Source: Prevotellaceae bacterium UBA1710
Lineage (GTDB): Bacteria; Bacteroidota; Bacteroidia; Bacteroidales; Bacteroidaceae
Length of the DNA: 12,493 bases
Direction of reading: 5' to 3'
Assembly (NCBI GenBank): GCA_002317355.1
Contig: DCJC01000074.1
Location: forward strand, 1-12,493
Shown here: in pieces, positions 1-4,414 of the stretch
Position numbering within the stretch: position 1 is the first letter of the stretch
Layout: the number at the start of each line of letters is the position of its first letter
Position numbers and translations under genes: made by a program
The notes under the pieces: model-generated
Databases searched by the model: none
What the model was told of the DNA's origin: nothing
The model's input: only the letters and a program-made list of their open reading frames with translations

Positions 1-27
1 AGTAGAATAGGAGTAGATGGGGAGTAG

Positions 28-151
28 ATCCTTCGCTATGCCTCTGCTCTGCCTAGGGGGTAAACTCAGTGAAGCTCCGTTCCAGAAGCGAACATAAAGC
101 GAACCTTCACTGAGTTTACCCCCTAGGCAGAGCGAAGGCAGAGCGAAGGAT
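28..151. repeat. Long imperfect inverted repeat (hairpin-forming or MITE-like element)
   Basis: The arms 47-74 and 105-132 are perfect 28-bp reverse complements, with CCTAGGGGG on the left and CCCCCTAGG on the right, separated by 30 bp. Outer segments 28-37 (ATCCTTCGCT) and 142-151 (AGCGAAGGAT) also pair, so the whole structure spans about 124 bp. The right arm carries a tandem 11-bp unit GGCAGAGCGAA at 126-136 and 137-147. No ORF lies inside. It could be a REP/MITE-type element or a transcription terminator for a gene to the left of the window, but no clear T-tract follows it. Confidence 0.8.
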
Positions 152-257
152 TATAGAAACGAAATAAATCCACCATCAATTTTACTCTTTATCTCATGCG
201 TATTCAGAAAAAATGAAGAAAAATGAAAAAAATCTCGTTTCCTTAAATCTTTTTTCA

Positions 258-265
258 TATCTTTG
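258..265 (+). promoter_or_regulatory. Probable promoter -7 box for the thioredoxin-fold gene
   Basis: TATCTTTG matches the Bacteroidota primary sigma -7 consensus TAnnTTTG and lies 43 bp before the start codon at 309. The -33 side is weaker: a TTTC at 238-241 gives a 16-bp spacer, shorter than the usual 19-21. Transcription would begin near 270 and give a short A-rich leader. Confidence 0.5.
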
Positions 266-308
266 CGTCTTTACCAATAGAAACGTATAACAAAACAAAA
301 ATATTATT

Positions 309-1538
309 ATGAGAAAAGTCGCTTTTTCTATATTCCTTTTGCTTAGTGCAATAAGTTTACAGGCACAGGTTTACACTCCTGAGTTCAGCATGCTTTTTGC
401 GACTCCTGAGGAGGAAATCAATAATAGAACTCCGACATCTGGTGTCGGTATCTTTGAGGGAAATGTGACTAATGTGCCCGATAGTACATTGGTGAACTTC
501 TGGGTGCCAATGGATGGCGATTATTGTGGTGAGCATGTTGCTACTATTATTGGCGGTAAGTTCCGTTTCGAGAAGAATATACGGAATGATGTGAAGTATT
601 GCATAACTTTGACCGACAAGAATGGTAAATGGCTGTCAGATCTTGACGATGAATACCATTTGCAGCCAGGCCTTGAACTCTTTTTCTATGGCATACCTAA
701 TGGCACAACAAGAATAAGTGGCAACAGAGTTATGTGTGGATTCTGGAGGGTGGAGAACGATGATCCTCTGGCAATGGAAGCTAATGAGTATGATGATTAT
801 AAGAGGCATTTTATACCTTCATATATGAATGAGGATGATAAGAAGAACAGGATGGCTAAGGATACAGTGTCGATGTGGGCTGTCAGATCTGACGAAATAT
901 ATGAGGATGAGAACGACTATGTCGATGCCATGTACAAGTTCATGAAGGATAAGCCTTACAGCCGTAAATATTTGGAGGAGTTCAGTAAAGTGGCATATTA
1001 CGCGAGCTATGATAATAATCCTTTTAGGGATGAAAATCTCAGAAAAGCTCGCGAGCTGTGTCTGAAACTTCCTTATAATCAGACTCCTATCTACCTTGCG
1101 TTGTTTGCTGATGATGTGCTGAATGTGGATGATGATATTGAGGATTTCAAACTCTACGATTCCAATGGCAAAGAGCATCACCTCACTGAATTCAATGGTA
1201 ATGGTAAATATAAACTGATGGAGATTTGCCGTAAGGATGATAGTACTGTAATGATGACGCGTCCTAAGTCGGTTCTCGATGAGTTATACAAGAATTACTC
1301 TAAGAATCTCGACATTGTGACCGTGAACTGCGACTATCAGGATGTATGGAAGAGTGGTAAGTATCCACGCGATCAATGGAATGAATGGAATGATTATAAT
1401 AATGGTTTGCCGATAATTGCAAGATACACAAATCAATTCAACTATGTGTTTATCTCTCCCGAGGGTAAGATTCTCGGTTTCGGCAAGCACGACAATCTGA
1501 TGGATAAGGCGAAGCAGCATTTCGCGTTTGTTAAGTAA
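309..1538 (+). CDS. Secreted TlpA/thioredoxin-fold protein lacking the CXXC active site
   Basis: The 409-residue product starts with a signal peptide (about residues 1-20, ending LQAQ), so it is exported. Residues about 46-130 resemble the beta-rich N-terminal domain (DUF4369-like) that precedes thioredoxin domains in many Bacteroidota TlpA proteins. Residues about 277-400 follow the TlpA pattern: a 'DSNGKEHHLTEF' strand and turn, an LDELYKNY helix, a VTVNCD strand, a cis-Pro-like GLP near residue 368, and a final 'FISPEGKILG' hairpin. Where CXXC is expected there is a single Cys (about residue 307) followed by RKDD, so it is probably not a disulfide oxidoreductase. It may instead be a structural or binding relative. 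It is followed 246 bp later by the sigma factor gene, so a shared role is possible but unproven. The fold is inferred from sequence pattern only. Confidence 0.7.
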   Translation: MRKVAFSIFLLLSAISLQAQVYTPEFSMLFATPEEEINNRTPTSGVGIFEGNVTNVPDSTLVNFWVPMDGDYCGEHVATIIGGKFRFEKNIRNDVKYCITLTDKNGKWLSDLDDEYHLQPGLELFFYGIPNGTTRISGNRVMCGFWRVENDDPLAMEANEYDDYKRHFIPSYMNEDDKKNRMAKDTVSMWAVRSDEIYEDENDYVDAMYKFMKDKPYSRKYLEEFSKVAYYASYDNNPFRDENLRKARELCLKLPYNQTPIYLALFADDVLNVDDDIEDFKLYDSNGKEHHLTEFNGNGKYKLMEICRKDDSTVMMTRPKSVLDELYKNYSKNLDIVTVNCDYQDVWKSGKYPRDQWNEWNDYNNGLPIIARYTNQFNYVFISPEGKILGFGKHDNLMDKAKQHFAFVK

Positions 1539-1544
1539 GGTTTG

Positions 1545-1595
1545 AGGTTGTTAGGTTATAAGGTCGTAAGGTTTTCAGTTCGGATGGCAAGACCT
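1545..1595 (+). repeat. 51-bp direct repeat, copy 1
   Basis: This copy begins 7 bp after the stop codon of the secreted protein gene and differs from the copy at 2969-3019 at one base (A1589 versus C3013). It opens with four degenerate 8-bp units (AGGTTGTT, AGGTTATA, AGGTCGTA, AGGTTTTC). AAGGTC at 1560-1565 can pair with GACCTT at 1591-1596 to form a hairpin. Confidence 0.9.
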
Positions 1596-1612
1596 TAACG
1601 AAATCTCCCACA

Positions 1613-1716
1613 GGGGGGAAACCAATTCGAGAACAGGGTTTTCATCATAAGTTTAATTTTTTTGTACTTTTATTCATATTACTATACGCCCCGACATCTT
1701 GAGAGGGTTTCCTCCC
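1613..1716. repeat. Inverted repeat surrounding the likely sigma factor promoter
   Basis: GGGGGGAAACC at 1613-1623 pairs with GGTTTCCTCCC at 1706-1716 over 11 positions, one of them a G-U wobble. The enclosed 82 bp is A+T rich and holds a weak promoter-like pair (TTTTC at 1639-1643, TACTTTTA at 1665-1672, spacer 21). A second perfect 8-bp inverted repeat, TTGAAGAA at 1742-1749 and TTCTTCAA at 1762-1769, lies just before the sigma factor start. Function unknown. Confidence 0.5.
1665..1672 (+). promoter_or_regulatory. Weak candidate -7 box for the sigma factor gene
   Basis: TACTTTTA fits TAnnTTTG at all but the last base. A TTTTC 21 bp upstream is a poor -33 box. It is the best match in the gap before the sigma factor and would give a leader of roughly 105 nt. 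ECF genes are often autoregulated from promoters with other sequences, so this is tentative. Confidence 0.25.
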
Positions 1717-1783
1717 CATGGGAAAAACTTCTGATTACAAGTTGAAGAAAGTATAACGGACTTCTTCAAAAATAAAATAGACA

Positions 1784-2287
1784 ATGAGCAAAGAGACGGA
1801 ACAGAAGATAGTAGAACTGGAAAGGATTGTCGCGGAGCGGCAAGACTGGCTGTTCCGTTTTGCCTATATGCGAATAGGTAGGCGTGAAGATGCCGAGGAC
1901 TTGGTGCAGGAGGTGTTTCTGAAACTGTTCAAGGCAATGAACAAGTCGGGCGAGGTTGATGACATAGAGCGCTATCTGATACGAAGCATAAGCAATGCAT
2001 GTCATGACTATTTCCGACGAAAACGGCAGACGATGATTCCGATTGATGAAACCTTGCAAATCACGGTAGATGAAAGTGACAAGCAGATTCATGAAGAATT
2101 CATGAGAATAAACAAGATGCTTGATGATATTCCGCCTGAGCAGGCAGAGACCTTACGGTTGAAATGCTATGACGGGTTGACGTTCAAGCAGATAGGAGAA
2201 CTACAAGATATCCCGGAAGCAACCGTGAAATCGCGCTACAGATACGCTATCACAACACTCTCGAAAAGAGTGAATAGTAAAGGGTAA
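1784..2287 (+). CDS. ECF-type RNA polymerase sigma factor
   Basis: This 167-residue protein has the two-domain plan of group IV sigma-70 factors and normal family length. Region 2 covers about residues 20-85, with the core-binding helix DAEDLVQEVFLKLFK at 36-50 and the -10-reading segment around YLIRSISNACHDYFRRKR. Region 4 covers about 112-158, with PPEQAETLRLK, the turn GLTFKQIGELQDIPEATV and the recognition helix around TVKSRYRYA. It should direct RNA polymerase to a small set of promoters when released from an inhibitor. The next gene, 74 bp downstream, encodes a single-span membrane protein in the usual anti-sigma position. A perfect 8-bp inverted repeat lies just upstream in the leader. 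The sigma family is certain; the regulon cannot be read from the window. Confidence 0.95.
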   Translation: MSKETEQKIVELERIVAERQDWLFRFAYMRIGRREDAEDLVQEVFLKLFKAMNKSGEVDDIERYLIRSISNACHDYFRRKRQTMIPIDETLQITVDESDKQIHEEFMRINKMLDDIPPEQAETLRLKCYDGLTFKQIGELQDIPEATVKSRYRYAITTLSKRVNSKG

Positions 2288-2296
2288 TGTAGAATG

Positions 2297-2352
2297 TGTA
2301 AAGAATAAAGAGATAAGAGTAAAGAGAAAAGAGTAAAGAGTAAAGTAGAAAG
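2297..2352 (+). repeat. Purine-rich simple repeat between the sigma and anti-sigma genes
   Basis: This stretch is built from variants of AAAGAGTA and AAAGAGA with almost no C. It separates the two genes and ends in the ribosome binding site of the second. Similar GA-rich repeats, on either strand, recur at 1-30, 6887-6915 and about 7250-7320. Confidence 0.6.
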
Positions 2353-2361
2353 GAACACTGT

Positions 2362-2970
2362 ATGAAACAGTTTGATGATATAGAAGATATTGAGCAGTTG
2401 CTGAAACCGCAATGTGAGTTTCACGCTTCTGATAATCTGAAGGATGAGGTCATTGCCAAGGCAAAGGCAGAAGTTCGTCCTCGCAAGGTGCGCCTGATAC
2501 CATGGCTTGCTGCCGCCTGCGTGGCCGGAATTGTGGGATTATTTCTGATGCCTCCAGAACAGACGGTTAGTGATGCTCCTGTTGTTGCCAAAGTGGAAAA
2601 GAAAGCGCATGAGGCAACGGAGCCTGTAGCTGATACTCATGTAACTGTTGCAGATAAGAAGCAAGGTGTGAAGGATAATGCAAAGAGCATTAAGCCTGTG
2701 AAGCAAACCACTATCGGTCATCACCTGTCATCCAACACCCAATCTGTTCAGGCGATGTCTGTCGAGCAGATAGAGCAGATCGATGAGCTGATAATGCTTA
2801 CAGAGCGGGATATTCCTATCACTCGTCCTGAGAATCTGATTGATACGCCAGAAGATCTTGCACAGATAGCAAGGCTGGAGAAGAAGGCTTTCATCGACAG
2901 AATTCTCGAACAGGTGGAGATAGCCAAGGCTGAGCTTCTTCTTGATACACAATACGAAGAACAATTTTAG
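2362..2970 (+). CDS. Single-span membrane protein, probable anti-sigma factor
   Basis: The 202-residue product has a short cytoplasmic N-terminus (1-44) rich in acidic residues and ending in a basic RPRKVR stretch, one hydrophobic span at about 45-63, and a mostly hydrophilic periplasmic part with helical segments at about 130-200. This topology and its place straight after an ECF sigma gene fit a membrane anti-sigma factor. I see no zinc-binding HxxxCxxC motif, so it is not a classical ZAS-type anti-sigma. The start is supported by AAAGGA a few bases upstream, an unusually clear Shine-Dalgarno site here. The 74-bp gap to the sigma gene is a purine-rich AAAGAGT-type simple repeat (about 2297-2352). 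The last bases of the stop codon (TAG, 2968-2970) are shared with the second 51-bp repeat, so the repeat may have set the C-terminus. The role is inferred mainly from context. Confidence 0.7.
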   Translation: MKQFDDIEDIEQLLKPQCEFHASDNLKDEVIAKAKAEVRPRKVRLIPWLAAACVAGIVGLFLMPPEQTVSDAPVVAKVEKKAHEATEPVADTHVTVADKKQGVKDNAKSIKPVKQTTIGHHLSSNTQSVQAMSVEQIEQIDELIMLTERDIPITRPENLIDTPEDLAQIARLEKKAFIDRILEQVEIAKAELLLDTQYEEQF

Positions 2971-3019
2971 GTTGTTAGGTTATAAGGTCGTAAGGTTTTC
3001 AGTTCGGATGGCCAGACCT
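2969..3019 (+). repeat. 51-bp direct repeat, copy 2
   Basis: Copy 2 is in the same orientation as 1545-1595 and has one mismatch to it. It begins inside the stop codon of the probable anti-sigma gene. AGGTC at 2985-2989 and GACCT at 3015-3019 can pair, and AAGGTT at 2992-2997 can pair with AACCTT at 3023-3028, so the 3' region could form alternative hairpins. The two copies start 1424 bp apart and enclose the sigma/anti-sigma genes. Confidence 0.9.
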
Positions 3020-3062
3020 CAGAACCTTTGAACCAATAAACCTTGAAAATAAATATATATAT

Positions 3063-4151
3063 ATGAGAAAGTTTATTTCGCTACTGCTATTTATCTGCAG
3101 TATCAACATATTGGCAGCTGAGTTACCGCCTGCACCACAGCCTGAGGCTCTTCAGACTGCTGTAGATGATTTCTTCGCCGAACATCGTAAAGACAAGGAT
3201 TTTCGTAGCATGTCGTTTTGGAGCAGAGATTTTTCCGCAGAATCCAGTGCTTGTGAATGTCCATTCAGCTGTAGTTCCAAGGATGCAAAGCTTGCCGCTG
3301 TTCTGAAGGCATTCGTCACAGACGAGAAGAATAGCTATCAGTACATTCATGAAGTGGCTGGTTCAGGAATGCTGTATTCTACAAATGTGGGTGAAATAAG
3401 TCCTAGAATAGTAACTCGTAAAAGTACCGATCAGGAATTCTATATGCTTTGTGCAAAGAATGCCTTGAATCCTCGTTTTAGGGTTATGTACGCCATTGCA
3501 TTTGTCAGGAAAAATAATGGCGGTGAGGAGATCTTGGAAGGAACTCTTTTCAAGGTAAGTTCTCCAAGAACTGACTTTTCAGAAGAAGAATTGAATGATG
3601 CTCCAAAGGCACAGAGGTATATGCTGGAAGGTGTATTTGATGATGAGTTGCGTGATGATGTCACGATGATAGGTCTTAAATGCCCAGAGCCGGGTAGCCG
3701 TTGGGAAACGGGTATATGGAAAGAACGTGTGTTTGAAGGACGTTTTGTATATAAGACATCACTCTTCAAGAATACTGATATCCTATATTCATACGTGTAT
3801 AAAGATGGAAGTAAATCACCATGGCGAATTTTGGAGGCTACTCCAAATACAAACGTTAAAGTACTGTTCCATAAGCATGACCACGAATTCATCGATATGG
3901 AAGCACTTGGCACCGATGACAAAAAAACAGGCGAGAAAAAAGCCGTGGATAAAGCCGAGGAAACATTGAAGACCTACAGCGTGATGCTGAAGTCGATCAA
4001 CGATCAGATTAAGGAACTCAGGAAAGTAAAGTCTTCGGCTCCAGATTACGAATCAGTAAAGAATCGTTTGAAAAAACTTCATTCTCAGGCAGAGGAGATT
4101 ACCGACAAAATGCAGAGACTTGCAGAAAAAGTTGCCAAGGAATTGGAGTAA
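3063..4151 (+). CDS. Exported protein with C-terminal coiled coil, function unknown
   Basis: The 362-residue product has a signal peptide (about 1-19, ending LAA). It continues with a mixed alpha/beta region that holds a Cys cluster (CECPFSC, about residues 64-70) and two further Cys (YMLCAKN, GLKCPEPG). Residues about 285-362 are charged, helical and heptad-like (TLKTYSVMLKSINDQIKEL and on to the end), which predicts a coiled coil and possible oligomerisation. I do not recognise a named family. It follows the probable anti-sigma gene by 92 bp, with a 51-bp repeat and an (AT)n run in the gap, so it may belong to the same operon as an envelope effector or signal protein. A strong hairpin follows its stop codon. 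The periplasmic or surface location is well supported; the function is not known. Confidence 0.75.
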   Translation: MRKFISLLLFICSINILAAELPPAPQPEALQTAVDDFFAEHRKDKDFRSMSFWSRDFSAESSACECPFSCSSKDAKLAAVLKAFVTDEKNSYQYIHEVAGSGMLYSTNVGEISPRIVTRKSTDQEFYMLCAKNALNPRFRVMYAIAFVRKNNGGEEILEGTLFKVSSPRTDFSEEELNDAPKAQRYMLEGVFDDELRDDVTMIGLKCPEPGSRWETGIWKERVFEGRFVYKTSLFKNTDILYSYVYKDGSKSPWRILEATPNTNVKVLFHKHDHEFIDMEALGTDDKKTGEKKAVDKAEETLKTYSVMLKSINDQIKELRKVKSSAPDYESVKNRLKKLHSQAEEITDKMQRLAEKVAKELE

Positions 4152-4152
4152 A

Positions 4153-4220
4153 AAACAATTTTTGTTCCCGAAGATAGCAAAAAACTTGATTTTTTTTGCT
4201 GTTTTCGGGAATAATTGTTT
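4153..4220 (+). terminator. Long hairpin after the coiled-coil gene, possible terminator
   Basis: TCCCGAAGATAGCAAAAAA (4166-4184) pairs with TTTTTTGCTGTTTTCGGGA (4192-4210). The only two non-Watson-Crick positions are G-U wobbles, so the RNA stem is essentially complete at 19 bp. The outer parts AAACAATT (4153-4160) and AATTGTTT (4213-4220) extend it with small bulges. It starts one base after the stop codon at 4151, but no long T-tract follows. The right arm also contains the -33 box of the next promoter. Confidence 0.55.
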
Positions 4221-4227
4221 ATCTTTG
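4195..4227 (+). promoter_or_regulatory. Promoter of the propeller/AraC regulator gene
   Basis: TTTG at 4195-4198 and TATCTTTG at 4220-4227 are separated by 21 bp, matching the Bacteroidota TTTG-N19/21-TAnnTTTG promoter. Transcription should begin near 4234, giving a leader of about 180 nt. The -33 box is inside the right arm of the preceding hairpin. Confidence 0.75.
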
Positions 4228-4414
4228 CACTCATAAATTAGAAACGTGCACCAGATGTATATCTGATTAGCACTATTTATTTCGTGCGAGCCAAAGTTTG
4301 CACTCAGAAATAGAAAAATGTGCGATAATCGTAATATGCACTTGAACGAAGGGACTGTAGTCCTCAATATTAAAAATGCACTAATATATCACTGGAATAT
4401 CTTTTTCTGTATCA
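4228..4414 (+). promoter_or_regulatory. Long 5' leader with short repeats and small hairpins
   Basis: There is no ORF here. An imperfect direct repeat begins TTTGCACTCA at 4224-4249 and again at 4297-4323, and the TGCAC motif recurs several times. Two small stems are visible: CAGAT/ATCTG at 4252-4265 and GGACT/AGTCC at 4352-4363. I do not recognise a known riboswitch fold. The leader could bind a regulator or affect translation, but nothing decides between these. Confidence 0.4.

Noticed and set aside
28..151. Terminal inverted repeats of an insertion sequence
   Set aside because: The arms are only 30 bp apart with no transposase, so it is a hairpin or MITE-like element rather than a complete IS.
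2297..2352. Possible CRISPR-like array in the AAAGAGT repeats
   Set aside because: The units are very short, degenerate and have no spacers; it is simple-sequence DNA.
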